Positions 6,814 through 15,022 are shown, counted from the stretch's first letter. The stretch is 19,879 nucleotides of DNA from Bacteroidota bacterium (GCA_023400335.1 JAEXFF010000004.1:1-19879), one strand, 5' to 3'. Made by a program: numbers and translations. Notes: generated by a model not told the origin, from the letters alone.

Positions 6814-8313
6814 TTATTTTCTTGCTGCTTCCAGCAGGGTTTTCAGACTGTTTTGTTCTTTATTCTGCAAATATATACGTAAAACAGCTTTTTCCGGACT
6901 TTCCTGACAGACTTCTATACTATTGCATTCGGACAAAAGTTGTAAAATTAAAGTTCCTGCACCATGCTTCCACTGAGAAAGACTTAATTGAATAAGAGGG
7001 GACTCTATTATAGATTCTACATTCATAAAAGCTCCTATATAAGAGTTTGCCAGACGAGTAAAATAGGGTGAATTGCGCAGGGGATCAGCCACTTTTTCCC
7101 CGACATTTTTATAAACTGAATTGTCGTTGGTAATATAAAAAAGGCCCTTTTTTATTCCCGTATAAACATTCATATTCATCATTGTAACATTTATTTCATA
7201 CCTATCGTTTCCCGTCTTTCTTACTTGTACGAAATTCCCGAATTCCCTTTCAACTAACTGAATTATGTATTCTAATGGGTAATTATTGCCAACTTCTGCA
7301 TACAACAATACAGAAGGTATTCCGATAGGGGAAATATTCAGATAACCCAGAGCGCATTCGCCATCCAGAGCCGACAACATTTTTTGTAAGTCTGCTTTCT
7401 GTTGCTGATTCCGGATGTTCCATTTATCTACATTTTCTGCGATTTTCGGTCCGTTCAGGTTTGTCGACATATACAATAGAGCAGAAGCCGGATAGAGATC
7501 TGCTAAAACGTTTTTTTCTTTTCTCAGGAATTTATATTTTTCCGACAGTTGATCCTGCACACTGCGGTCCGTAGTGAAATAAGAACAATAGGCATTTATC
7601 AAGCCCTTTTCAAAATGTATCCCGCCTAATATTTCGACCTTGGAAAGATTTATTTCCGGGGAAAACAACATATAATTTTCTCCTGCTAACTGGTTTTTCG
7701 TCAGAAAAGCGATATCCTCTGCCGAGGAGCGTAGTTTTGCAAACCCTTCCTGCCGACTCAGGCTGTTTTCCGGAGATAAATTCATTAAACCGGCAGCATA
7801 ACTGTCAATATCTGAAACCCCTTTCAAAGTGGTTATACACAATAATACAGACTCATTAAAATAACACACCAAACGTTGATTTAAAACAGCATGCCGATAA
7901 CCCTTTGCATCCGTTTCTACCGTAAATCCCAAATCTCTTAAAGCTTTTTCAGTTTTAGTATACTCAGAAACTTTTGCAACCACCCCGATGCGGCCAGCCA
8001 GAGATTCTGAAAAAATATAAAGGTTTTCTTCCAGATTTAATCCGTATTCCCGTCCGTTTTTCAATATTACTTCCAGCTGTCTGACAATATCCTGATCCAG
8101 TTGTTTCTGAAACAAGGCCAGGAATGAGACTATATTTTGATCTCCCCCTGCTTTTTCCACGATCTGATTTACCTTTACAGAAAAGACATTGTACGCCTCT
8201 TCCGGAATGATCTGGTAATAAGGAACTGCAGATTCCTGTTTCTGACAAGCTGTGAGCAAAACGGTTAAAATAACTCCTAAGAATATTCTCAAACTCAAAA
8301 ACGTATTTTTCAT
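6814..8313 (-). CDS. DUF4836-like lipoprotein
   Basis: This 499-residue protein has a lipoprotein signal peptide: a hydrophobic stretch then LTAC with Cys23 as the lipidation site. The following YYQIIPEEAYNVFSVKVN, the EKAGG stretch and the YGLNLEENLYIFSES stretch resemble the opening of DUF4836 proteins, a large Bacteroidetes family of unknown function. The rest is a long mixed alpha/beta region with no catalytic motif that I recognise. It is probably anchored in the inner or outer membrane, facing the periplasm. It is first in a three-gene transcript with the ABC ATPase (16-base gap) and the permease, which suggests it is the periplasmic partner, cargo or sensor of that transporter. Function is unknown, and the DUF4836 call comes from memory of the family's N-terminal pattern. 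Confidence 0.75.
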   Translation of the reverse strand: MKNTFLSLRIFLGVILTVLLTACQKQESAVPYYQIIPEEAYNVFSVKVNQIVEKAGGDQNIVSFLALFQKQLDQDIVRQLEVILKNGREYGLNLEENLYIFSESLAGRIGVVAKVSEYTKTEKALRDLGFTVETDAKGYRHAVLNQRLVCYFNESVLLCITTLKGVSDIDSYAAGLMNLSPENSLSRQEGFAKLRSSAEDIAFLTKNQLAGENYMLFSPEINLSKVEILGGIHFEKGLINAYCSYFTTDRSVQDQLSEKYKFLRKEKNVLADLYPASALLYMSTNLNGPKIAENVDKWNIRNQQQKADLQKMLSALDGECALGYLNISPIGIPSVLLYAEVGNNYPLEYIIQLVEREFGNFVQVRKTGNDRYEINVTMMNMNVYTGIKKGLFYITNDNSVYKNVGEKVADPLRNSPYFTRLANSYIGAFMNVESIIESPLIQLSLSQWKHGAGTLILQLLSECNSIEVCQESPEKAVLRIYLQNKEQNSLKTLLEAARK

Positions 8314-8580
8314 AATGGACGAATTTTATACTTTTGAAGGTAAAAGTACATATAAAAAACTGAATAATGAAATTTCGGATGACGGAACAGAACTGGAATA
8401 CATTATGAATTCAAATAGGTTTCTATTAAAAAAATCTGATCATTTATTATAAAACATAAATAAAGTCGGGCTTATAATTATGGGTAACATCTTCTATATA
8501 AAAGAGAAGAAACTTTCTGATCTCAATAGCGTTTAAAAGAAAAAGAATGAACCAGAAGAATTAATTTAAAATAGTACTAT

Positions 8581-9246
8581 ATGAAAACGGAAAAATCAAT
8601 TTCAAGCTGCGTATTACTTTTGTCGAAAGAAGTAAATAAAAAGGATCAGAATAATCAATTCCGGTTATTACCCCCTTTATACCCGGAAGACGCTTACGAG
8701 CCCTATATGAGTAAACAAACCGTTCAGTTCCATTATGGGAAACACCTGCTGGGGTATATCGAAAATACCAATAAGCTGATTGCAGACACGGAGTTCGCAG
8801 ATAGGACGATAGAGGAAATCATGTTGAATTCTTCCGGCAAATTATTCAATAACTCGGCTCAGGTATTCAACCATTATTTTCAATTCGAAGCTCTTCGGCC
8901 GGCTAAAGAAGGGAAAGCAGAACTTCCTAAAAAATTGAATGAAAAAATAGAAGAGAGTTTTGGAAGTTTGGAAGATTTTAAAAAGAAATTTTCAGAAGCC
9001 GCTGTGTCCCTATTTGGGTCCGGTTATGCCTGGTTGATTGCCGGAGAAAATGGAAAATTGGAAATTGTACAGACAAAAAATGCAGAAAATCCGCTTATTC
9101 AAGGCAAAAAACCAATTTTAAATTTGGATGTATGGGAACATGCTTATTATCTGGATGTACAGAATTTAAGGGCGAAATATGTAGAAAGTTTCTGGAATAT
9201 TGTAGATTGGGAAAAAGTAGAAAAGAGAATGCTTTGCAAAGAATAA
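8581..9246 (+). CDS. Superoxide dismutase, Fe-type (Fe/Mn family)
   Basis: This 221-residue enzyme converts superoxide to oxygen and hydrogen peroxide. All four metal ligands are visible: H51 (FHYGKH), H98 (FNNSAQVFNHYF), D183 and H187 (LDVWEHAYYLD). The gateway tyrosine is Y59. Gln94 in the NNxAQ motif is where Fe-type or cambialistic enzymes carry the second-shell glutamine, so iron is more likely than manganese. Two aromatic shell positions differ from the textbook enzyme: FNH in place of WNH and GSGY (147-149) in place of GSGW. KHL in place of KHH is common in Bacteroidetes. The N-terminus carries about 25 extra residues before the usual start (PPLYPEDAYEPYMSKQTVQFHYG). They do not form a convincing signal peptide, and no later ATG would leave a complete domain. 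It is monocistronic and ends at a stem-loop. Confidence 0.93.
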   Translation: MKTEKSISSCVLLLSKEVNKKDQNNQFRLLPPLYPEDAYEPYMSKQTVQFHYGKHLLGYIENTNKLIADTEFADRTIEEIMLNSSGKLFNNSAQVFNHYFQFEALRPAKEGKAELPKKLNEKIEESFGSLEDFKKKFSEAAVSLFGSGYAWLIAGENGKLEIVQTKNAENPLIQGKKPILNLDVWEHAYYLDVQNLRAKYVESFWNIVDWEKVEKRMLCKE

Positions 9247-9257
9247 AAAACGGAAAC

Positions 9258-9298
9258 AGGATTTACGATAGTGTTCTGAAAACAAAATCGTAAATCCT
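9258..9298. terminator. Inverted repeat between converging sod and dpp11, likely terminator
   Basis: Perfect 12-base arms at 9258-9269 and 9287-9298 flank a 17-base loop, between the convergent stops at 9246 and 9306. On the minus strand a T6 run (complement of 9245-9250) follows about seven bases after the stem, so termination of the dpp11 transcript is the better supported role. On the plus strand no T-run follows. Confidence 0.6.
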
Positions 9299-9305
9299 AT
9301 CCGGA

Positions 9306-11459
9306 TTACCACATTATCTCCATTTCCTCCATTAAGTGACTGGCACCGGCTAATTTATCCATGATAAAAAGCACGTAGCGAATGTCCACGGCAATGTTCC
9401 TGCATATTTCCGGATCATATTGCATATCGGACATTACTCCGTCCCAGGCCCTGTCAAAATTGAGGCCGATTAAATATCCCTCTGCATTTAAAACACAGCT
9501 TCCGGAGTTTCCACCTGTAGTATGGTTACTAGCTATAAAACAGACCGGAACTTCTCCATTCTGCGTATAGGGACCGAAATCCCGGGCTTTATACAAATCC
9601 CTTAATTTTTGAGGTACATTGTAATCATATATAGCGGGATTATCTTTTTCCATAATTCCTTTTAAGGTCGTATAATATAGATATTCTACGGCATCCTGAG
9701 GCGAATACCCTCCGATTTGTCCGTAGGCCACTCTCAGCGTTGAATTTGCATCGGCATAAAAAGTTTTCTCCGGTTGCATTTCCATTAAACCGGCCAACCA
9801 CAACCGGTTGAGGCGGGTAAGTTCTTTCTCAATTTTAGAAAGTTCCGGACGGATCCGGGTTTTATTAAATTCTGTTATTGAGTTGGCTAGTTGATAAGCC
9901 GGATCTTTTCTTAATTTTTCTGCAGATTTTTTGTTCAGTTTTTCAATAAAGTCGTATGTTCTGACCGGGTTCCCGCAGACAGAACGCTGAAATAATTTTC
10001 CTGCATATTCTTTATAACTGCCTGATTTAGCCGCTTCGGCTACTTTAAGGGGAATCCAACTTTGGGGAAGATTGGAATTGTATAATTTCATCATTTCCGC
10101 CAGTAACTGCTGATCCACTCCGGCATCATAATCTTTAAAGAAATCTTCTGCTCTCTTCTTTAACTTCGCTTTGTAAGCTTCCTTATCTTCAGCTTTTTCA
10201 TAACCGAGGACATCCGTATAAAGGGATTGGGCAAAAGAAATAATTTCAGCTCCTTTTTTCCCTGCTTCTGTCAGGTATACAAAAGCAAGTATCAGGTCTT
10301 TCCGTTGTTCATACAGTTCCCGGTATTCACTCAATAATCCTTCATATTCGTTTTTACCTTGGGACCAAGCTCCGAATTCTTTTTCCAGCTGCTGTTTATT
10401 CTCTATCGTATTGAAGCGCTTTAATCCTTTATTTTCTCCTTGCCACCTCTTCCATGAATTAGCGACGCTGGCAGCTTTGGCCGCATATTTGATCCGCAGA
10501 GCTTCATCAGAATTCATAGCTGCATTCATAATTTCCAGAATAGCTGTCCGAATCGCTATTTTATGCGGGTTCTCTATGTCAACTAACTGGGCTATAGCAT
10601 AAGAAGGTAAATATTCAACCGTCGTTCCCGGATATCCGAATACCATGGTAAAATCTCCCTTTTCCAATCCCCCTGCAGATACTTTAAAGAATGTAGCGGG
10701 CTGATAGGGCTTGTTCTGTGCAGCATATCCGGCCGGTTCATTGTTGGCTCCGGCATATATTCTCAATACCGAAAAATCTCCCGTATGCCGGGGCCACATC
10801 CAATTGTCCGTATCTCCGCCGAATTTACCGATAGCTGAAGGAGGGGCACCCACTAAACGAACGTCTTTATAAATACGATATACCGACATAAAAAATTGAT
10901 TTCCGTTAAAATAAGGTTTTATATTAGCGGACAAATCCGTACCGGCCACTGCTTGCATTTCTAAGCGAAGGCTTTCTTCCTGTATGGCTTTTTTTCTTTC
11001 CGTTTCACTCATCCCTTCTTTCAGTACGGCGTTTATTTGATCCGTTACATCTTCCATCCTCACTAAAACAGAAGCCGTAATGCCGGGATTAGGCAGTTCT
11101 TCACTTTTATTCCGGGCCCAGAAACCATCTCTCAGATAATTATGTTCCAAAGAAGAATGAGCTTGAATCATACCAAAAGCACAATGGTGGTTGGTGATTA
11201 ACAATCCTTCCCCACTTACTAGATTCCCGGTACAAAAATGATGAAACGGCTGGCCTTCCCGTCCCAATCCGACGACGGCATCTTTTAAAGATGCCTGATT
11301 GATATTGTAAACATCTTCTGCTGTCAATTTAAATCCCTTTTTCTGCATGTCTTCTATATTGTATTTTTTCAACAACAGAGGGATCCACATGCCTTCGTCT
11401 GCCTGGCAAAAGGGCGGAAACATCAGCCCGGCCAAAAATAGTAAGATCAGTTTTTTCAT
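9306..11459 (-). CDS. dpp11: S46 family dipeptidyl-peptidase 11 (Asp/Glu-specific)
   Basis: This 717-residue protein has a Sec signal peptide (cleavage expected after Ala20, FCQA). It has the S46 chymotrypsin-like double barrel interrupted by a helical domain (about residues 290-560). The triad is visible: His92 (TNHHCAFG), Asp228 (WPRHTGDFS) and Ser652 (TTGGNSGS). Arg670 in GLNFDR sits 18 residues after the serine. This is the same spacing as Arg673 after Ser655 in Porphyromonas gingivalis DPP11, where this arginine sets preference for Asp/Glu at P1; DPP7 has glycine there. The enzyme should release N-terminal dipeptides ending in acidic residues, in the periplasm, feeding peptide catabolism. 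It is the last gene of the minus-strand operon, 27 bases after maf. The specificity call rests on that one residue plus spacing. Confidence 0.92.
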   Translation of the reverse strand: MKKLILLFLAGLMFPPFCQADEGMWIPLLLKKYNIEDMQKKGFKLTAEDVYNINQASLKDAVVGLGREGQPFHHFCTGNLVSGEGLLITNHHCAFGMIQAHSSLEHNYLRDGFWARNKSEELPNPGITASVLVRMEDVTDQINAVLKEGMSETERKKAIQEESLRLEMQAVAGTDLSANIKPYFNGNQFFMSVYRIYKDVRLVGAPPSAIGKFGGDTDNWMWPRHTGDFSVLRIYAGANNEPAGYAAQNKPYQPATFFKVSAGGLEKGDFTMVFGYPGTTVEYLPSYAIAQLVDIENPHKIAIRTAILEIMNAAMNSDEALRIKYAAKAASVANSWKRWQGENKGLKRFNTIENKQQLEKEFGAWSQGKNEYEGLLSEYRELYEQRKDLILAFVYLTEAGKKGAEIISFAQSLYTDVLGYEKAEDKEAYKAKLKKRAEDFFKDYDAGVDQQLLAEMMKLYNSNLPQSWIPLKVAEAAKSGSYKEYAGKLFQRSVCGNPVRTYDFIEKLNKKSAEKLRKDPAYQLANSITEFNKTRIRPELSKIEKELTRLNRLWLAGLMEMQPEKTFYADANSTLRVAYGQIGGYSPQDAVEYLYYTTLKGIMEKDNPAIYDYNVPQKLRDLYKARDFGPYTQNGEVPVCFIASNHTTGGNSGSCVLNAEGYLIGLNFDRAWDGVMSDMQYDPEICRNIAVDIRYVLFIMDKLAGASHLMEEMEIMW

Positions 11460-11486
11460 AAATAATTTTTATTTATCAGATTTAAT

Positions 11487-12095
11487 TTATTCAATTCCCT
11501 GTTTTCCGGAACATTCAGCTAAAAATGTCATACCCAAATTTTTCAATTGACAATATAATGTTTGTACCGGAAGTCCCATTACGTTATAAAACGAACCTTC
11601 TATGCGTTCTATTCCGATGTAACCAATCCATTCTTGGATTCCATAAGCTCCGGCCTTATCATAAGGTTTATAAACCTCTACATAATATTCGATTTCTTCC
11701 CGCGTCAATGTACGGAAATACACATCTGTAGAAACGGAAAAACACTTTTGTTCGTCTAAAGTAGTCAGACATACTCCTGTGATGACAGTATGTTTATTTC
11801 CTGATAATTCTTCTAATATACGGATGGCATCTGCTTTGTCCCGGGGTTTTCCCACTTTCTTGTTGTGAATGCATACAATGGTATCTGCCGTTATCAACAG
11901 TTCATCTTTTGCCTGCTCGCCCCGGAAAGCAGAAGCCTTCAATCTGGCTAAATACAGGGGAATATTTTCAACTTCCAGCTCAGAAGGATAAATTTCTTCT
12001 ACTTCTTTACAACGGACTTCGAATTGTAATCCGGCAGCCCGCATTAATTGCTGCCGTCTGGGAGATGAAGATGCCAAAATTAATTTATAAACCAT
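11487..12095 (-). CDS. maf: Maf-family nucleoside triphosphate pyrophosphatase
   Basis: This 202-residue protein has all the Maf signatures: SSSPRR (9-14), general-base Asp71 in TADTIV, VGKP (81-84), ITGVCL and the KPYDKAGAYGIQ stretch. Maf/YhdE proteins hydrolyse nucleoside triphosphates to the monophosphate and pyrophosphate. The group preferring dTTP/UTP also removes modified pyrimidine nucleotides, and some members inhibit septation. The GVCL and KAGAYGIQ features fit the dTTP/UTP group better than the YceF type, though I cannot settle this by eye. It starts 3 bases after the UbiA-family stop, so it is co-transcribed. It is cytoplasmic. Confidence 0.92.
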   Translation of the reverse strand: MVYKLILASSSPRRQQLMRAAGLQFEVRCKEVEEIYPSELEVENIPLYLARLKASAFRGEQAKDELLITADTIVCIHNKKVGKPRDKADAIRILEELSGNKHTVITGVCLTTLDEQKCFSVSTDVYFRTLTREEIEYYVEVYKPYDKAGAYGIQEWIGYIGIERIEGSFYNVMGLPVQTLYCQLKNLGMTFLAECSGKQGIE

Positions 12096-12098
12096 AAT

Positions 12099-13046
12099 TT
12101 AAAGGATAGATGTAGTTTTCAGTACACAATTAATAATAAAAGCAAAAGCAATCCCTGCAACCATGATGAAACGGATCGTTCCCAATTGCAGCATACGTTT
12201 ACTCCGGGAGTTTATGATATGATACAAATAAAATAAATACGGTAATTCTATAGCCAGAAGAATATAGGTAAGCGTATATGCAGAATGAGGAAATACTTTC
12301 AAATCCAGCAGAATGACACTGAGCATACATATTCCGACAATTGTTCCCATCAGATAGCGTGCCGTTTTTCTACCCCACTTCAGCGGAACAGTTACTATTC
12401 CTTTTTCTATGTCTCCGCTCATCGTATAATTATCTTTATTTATCTCATAAATAAATGTGTTCACTATCAGAAAAATAGAAAAGCCAAGTACCCACTTATA
12501 CAAAAATGTAAAATCCGGAGAAAATGCCATTTGCATATAAGCTTTTTCCAATAAAGGAATTTCAAATACGACTACGCTTAAAGGAATAAGTCCTACCAAA
12601 ACAGCAACAATCACATTTCCCAGCAGAAGATATTTTTTATAACAACTGGAATAGAACCACAACACACCTGAAATCAGAAAAAACAGCAGGCTGATTTTCC
12701 ATTTTCCCACCCCTAAACTCACATAAAAAGCCAAAACAATAGCTGTTATATTCAGTATAGCATGCAAAATAATAGCTGTTCTTCTGGTTATATGCCGTCC
12801 GACAATCACAACTTTTACACCGGATATCCGGTCCGTACGGGTATCAAAATAATCATTGATCACATAAGCGGCTGCCACCAAACAACAGACAGACAGGACC
12901 AACAGGAAAAATATTTCTTCAGGCATTTGTAAACAGAAACCATTTTTTATCAGTAAAGGTCTCAGGACAAAAAACCTTACCATATACATCACAAATAGGG
13001 TAAAAATAAGGGTACGGACCCGTATCAGTCTTAAAATTTCAAGCAT
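12099..13046 (-). CDS. UbiA-family prenyltransferase (geranylgeranylglycerol-phosphate geranylgeranyltransferase-like)
   Basis: This 315-residue integral membrane protein has about eight to nine hydrophobic helices. The first Asp-rich motif, NDYFDTRTD (64-72), is intact and would bind the prenyl diphosphate through magnesium. The second motif is INKDNYTMSGD (202-212). It lacks the central acidic residue of the more usual KDxEDxxGD pattern, having Thr208 there, though D205 and D212 remain. Members transfer a prenyl chain to an aromatic acceptor (menaquinone or heme pathways) or to a glycerol phosphate. Bacteroidetes copies in this neighbourhood are commonly annotated as geranylgeranylglycerol-phosphate geranylgeranyltransferase, but the acceptor is unproven. 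It is followed 3 bases later by maf and preceded by a 92-base AT-rich gap after the HAD gene. Confidence 0.85.
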   Translation of the reverse strand: MLEILRLIRVRTLIFTLFVMYMVRFFVLRPLLIKNGFCLQMPEEIFFLLVLSVCCLVAAAYVINDYFDTRTDRISGVKVVIVGRHITRRTAIILHAILNITAIVLAFYVSLGVGKWKISLLFFLISGVLWFYSSCYKKYLLLGNVIVAVLVGLIPLSVVVFEIPLLEKAYMQMAFSPDFTFLYKWVLGFSIFLIVNTFIYEINKDNYTMSGDIEKGIVTVPLKWGRKTARYLMGTIVGICMLSVILLDLKVFPHSAYTLTYILLAIELPYLFYLYHIINSRSKRMLQLGTIRFIMVAGIAFAFIINCVLKTTSIL

Positions 13047-13138
13047 ATTTTATTGCACTAAAGAATTAAATAATCATATATAAAAATCTATATATAAATG
13101 TATTAATTCATCACACCATTTCTTTATCCCTTTTGAAA

Positions 13139-13666
13139 CTACATGCTTTTGACATAGCAACTTGTGTCCATCCAGTCTCCCCTGGCTTTCAAAACCTGCG
13201 AAATAACATCCCTTACGCATCCCATACCTCCGTTCAGATCGGATATGTATTTTGAAATTGCTTTGATTTCTTCACAGGCATCAGCCGGACATACCGGAAG
13301 TCCTACCCGGGTCATTACATTATAGTCAGGTATATCATCCCCCATATACATAATTTCTTCCGCTTTCAAATCGTATTTGGAAATCAGTTCTTCCAAAGCT
13401 TCAACCTTATTTTCAATCCTCAGATAGATATCTTTTATTCCCAATTTTTTGAATCTCTCTTCTAAACCCGGAGAACCGCCTCCGGAAATAATGGCTAAAA
13501 TATATCCTTTTTTACCGCTATACATCAAGGCATAACCATCTTTTGCACAGGAAGTCCGGATAAGTTCCCCTTCTGTTGAAAGACTCACTTCCTGACGGGA
13601 CAACACCCCGTCCACGTCGAATACAAAAGCACGTATTTTTTTTAATTCTTCTTTGAAAAACGCCAT
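13139..13666 (-). CDS. kdsC: KdsC-type HAD phosphatase (3-deoxy-D-manno-octulosonate 8-phosphate phosphatase-like)
   Basis: From the ATG at 13666 the protein has 175 residues, the normal size of KdsC subunits, which form tetramers. Motif I is FDVDGVLS (catalytic D17, acid/base D19). Motif II is IISGGG. The lysine of IENKVEALEEL and motif IV MGDDIPDYNVM follow, and the LPVCPADA stretch is typical of KdsC. The expected reaction is dephosphorylation of KDO-8-phosphate for lipopolysaccharide core synthesis, in the cytoplasm. The open frame extends 41 codons upstream to 13789, but that extension is a lysine-rich shadow of the DUF2520 gene's end, and homologous sequence begins at MAFFKEELKK. The gene is 28 bases after the DUF2520 gene. 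No other KDO genes are in the window, so a related HAD activity is possible. Confidence 0.85.
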   Translation of the reverse strand: MAFFKEELKKIRAFVFDVDGVLSRQEVSLSTEGELIRTSCAKDGYALMYSGKKGYILAIISGGGSPGLEERFKKLGIKDIYLRIENKVEALEELISKYDLKAEEIMYMGDDIPDYNVMTRVGLPVCPADACEEIKAISKYISDLNGGMGCVRDVISQVLKARGDWMDTSCYVKSM

Positions 13667-13694
13667 TTTATTATATTTAATTGTTCTCTCTAGT

Positions 13695-14525
13695 TTACCA
13701 CAATGTCCACATAGGAGCATCTGTCCGGGTTTCCTCTTTTTTTTCTTTTTTGGAATAAATATCCTGTATGGATTGCGATAATAACGCATATATCGATTGC
13801 ATATTCCGGTTGTCTTTCAGCATATTCTTATGTAAATGCAGGATCGTATTATCTCCCCTTCTGCCAGGTCCCGTCTGCGCTTCTTCGGGAGTCAATTGCA
13901 TGACTTTATGGGCCGTTTCAAAAATTAAAGGTCTCAATAAATTGAAATCCAAATCCTCTTTTTCCAATATTTTCCCTGCAATATGATACAAATGATTTGT
14001 AAAATTATTGGCAAAAACAGCTGCCAAATGAAGTTTCTGACGTTTCTCTGAATTGATTTCGTAAACCCTGGAAGAAAGTTTACTGCCCAACAGAACCAGT
14101 GTTTTTAAAACCTCCCGGTCCGAAGCCTCAATACAAAGTGGAATCTCCCTAAAATCCAGGTTCCTGGTTTTGGAAAAAGTTTGTAGGGGATACAAAACCC
14201 CGTAATTCCGGGCGTAAGGTCTAAAAATATCGATAGATACACTTCCGGAAGTGTGTAAAACTAATGCATTTTCATTAATCCTTAAGCTCTTGTACACAGT
14301 TAATAAAGAATCATCATTTACACAAAATATATAAATATTTCCATCGGGATATACTGCGAAGGTATCAGAAGTATAGGTAATTCCCGTTTTTTTGCCCAGT
14401 TCCCGGGCAGATTCGAGAGTACGGCTATAAATCTGACACAGATTTAACCCGGCTTTCAATAAAGCGGGTGCTAAATGATGAGCAACATTTCCGGCTCCGA
14501 TCAGTACAATTCTTTTATTCATCAT
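13695..14525 (-). CDS. Rossmann-fold and DUF2520 domain protein
   Basis: The N-terminal domain starts with a dinucleotide-binding loop IVLIGAGNVAHHLAPAL, similar to the NADP-oxidoreductase/ketopantoate reductase-like fold. It is followed by VLHTSGSVSI and YPLQTFSK, and the C-terminal half is the helical DUF2520 domain (LHLAAVFANNFTNHLYHIA, then TGPGRRGD). The protein is probably a cytoplasmic NAD(P)-binding oxidoreductase with unknown substrate. I place the start at 14525 (M-M-N-K-R), because the glycine-rich loop should lie close to the N-terminus; ATGs at 14537 and 14522 are alternatives. All of them overlap the upstream gene's end, so the pair is translationally coupled. In Bacteroidales this gene commonly sits next to the KdsC-like HAD gene. 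Confidence 0.85.
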   Translation of the reverse strand: MMNKRIVLIGAGNVAHHLAPALLKAGLNLCQIYSRTLESARELGKKTGITYTSDTFAVYPDGNIYIFCVNDDSLLTVYKSLRINENALVLHTSGSVSIDIFRPYARNYGVLYPLQTFSKTRNLDFREIPLCIEASDREVLKTLVLLGSKLSSRVYEINSEKRQKLHLAAVFANNFTNHLYHIAGKILEKEDLDFNLLRPLIFETAHKVMQLTPEEAQTGPGRRGDNTILHLHKNMLKDNRNMQSIYALLSQSIQDIYSKKEKKEETRTDAPMWTLW

Positions 14526-15006
14526 CCCCGAATGCAATAGTTTTAGGCTTTAATTGTCCTTTTTTCAATAATAAAAGCAGTCTTTCGCAGGCACGGCAAA
14601 TATCCCTGTAGAATACCCCGGAAATCATCACCAATCGTCCTTCTTTCAGCGCCAGATGCTGATATTCTGCTGTATTTTCTCTTTCATTGAGCAAAAGTAA
14701 CCGGCTTCCGGGAATAAAAGTATGTGTCATCTGGTTCCGTAAAGTCTGATAGAGATAATCGTTTTCGTTTAATAAACGATAACGTCCTCCCAACAAATAT
14801 TTTACACAGGCAGCAAACCGTCTGGCTGCCTGACCTTTCGCTTTCATCGGTTTCTGGTCCAGAAATCCTCCTAACACCTCTATTGCCTGCCCCATTAATA
14901 CAAACTGCATATAGGAAAGTCCGGCTTCCTGTAACTTCCCCAATTCAGCTATAACGACTTCCTGCAAAAAAGTCTCTGTTTTTTCAATCAACCCTTTATT
15001 TTCCAT
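14515..15006 (-). CDS. Small helical protein with HEPN-like RNxxxH motif
   Basis: I do not recognise a named family for this 163-residue protein. It looks mostly alpha-helical: helices about 7-30, 31-52, 57-73 and 82-95, a short beta-like stretch RLLLLNE and LVMISGVFYRD, then a last helix about 132-149. The segment YLYQTLRNQMTHTF carries R90-N91-xxx-H95, the arrangement of the catalytic motif of HEPN domains (R then four residues then H, often with N after R). HEPN proteins are often RNases or nucleotide-handling toxins, but many are non-catalytic helpers. No nucleotidyltransferase partner is visible. It is the first gene of the housekeeping operon, and its end overlaps the DUF2520 gene. That argues for a cellular rather than a defence role. 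Confidence 0.7.
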   Translation of the reverse strand: MENKGLIEKTETFLQEVVIAELGKLQEAGLSYMQFVLMGQAIEVLGGFLDQKPMKAKGQAARRFAACVKYLLGGRYRLLNENDYLYQTLRNQMTHTFIPGSRLLLLNERENTAEYQHLALKEGRLVMISGVFYRDICRACERLLLLLKKGQLKPKTIAFGDDE

Positions 15007-15014
15007 AACTGAGC

Positions 15015-15022
15015 CAAATTTA
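15015..15022 (-). promoter_or_regulatory. Candidate -7 box of the HEPN-like/dpp11 operon
   Basis: On the minus strand this reads TAAATTTG, matching TAnnTTTG, only 8 bases before the ATG at 15006. Transcription would begin almost at the start codon, giving a nearly leaderless message. I see no convincing -33 TTG. The match could be chance in AT-rich sequence. Confidence 0.3.

Noticed and set aside
8315..8452. A 45-codon plus-strand frame divergent from the lipoprotein gene
   Set aside because: Its start is 2 bases from the divergent lipoprotein start, there is no ribosome binding site, and the sequence resembles no family I know.
8490..8510. TCTTCT...AGAAGA inverted repeat upstream of sod
   Set aside because: Six-base arms in purine/pyrimidine-biased AT-rich sequence; no promoter elements align with it.
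13667..13789. A 41-codon N-terminal extension of the KdsC-like frame
   Set aside because: It overlaps the end of the DUF2520 gene, is lysine-rich and lacks family similarity; the ATG at 13666 gives the standard KdsC length.
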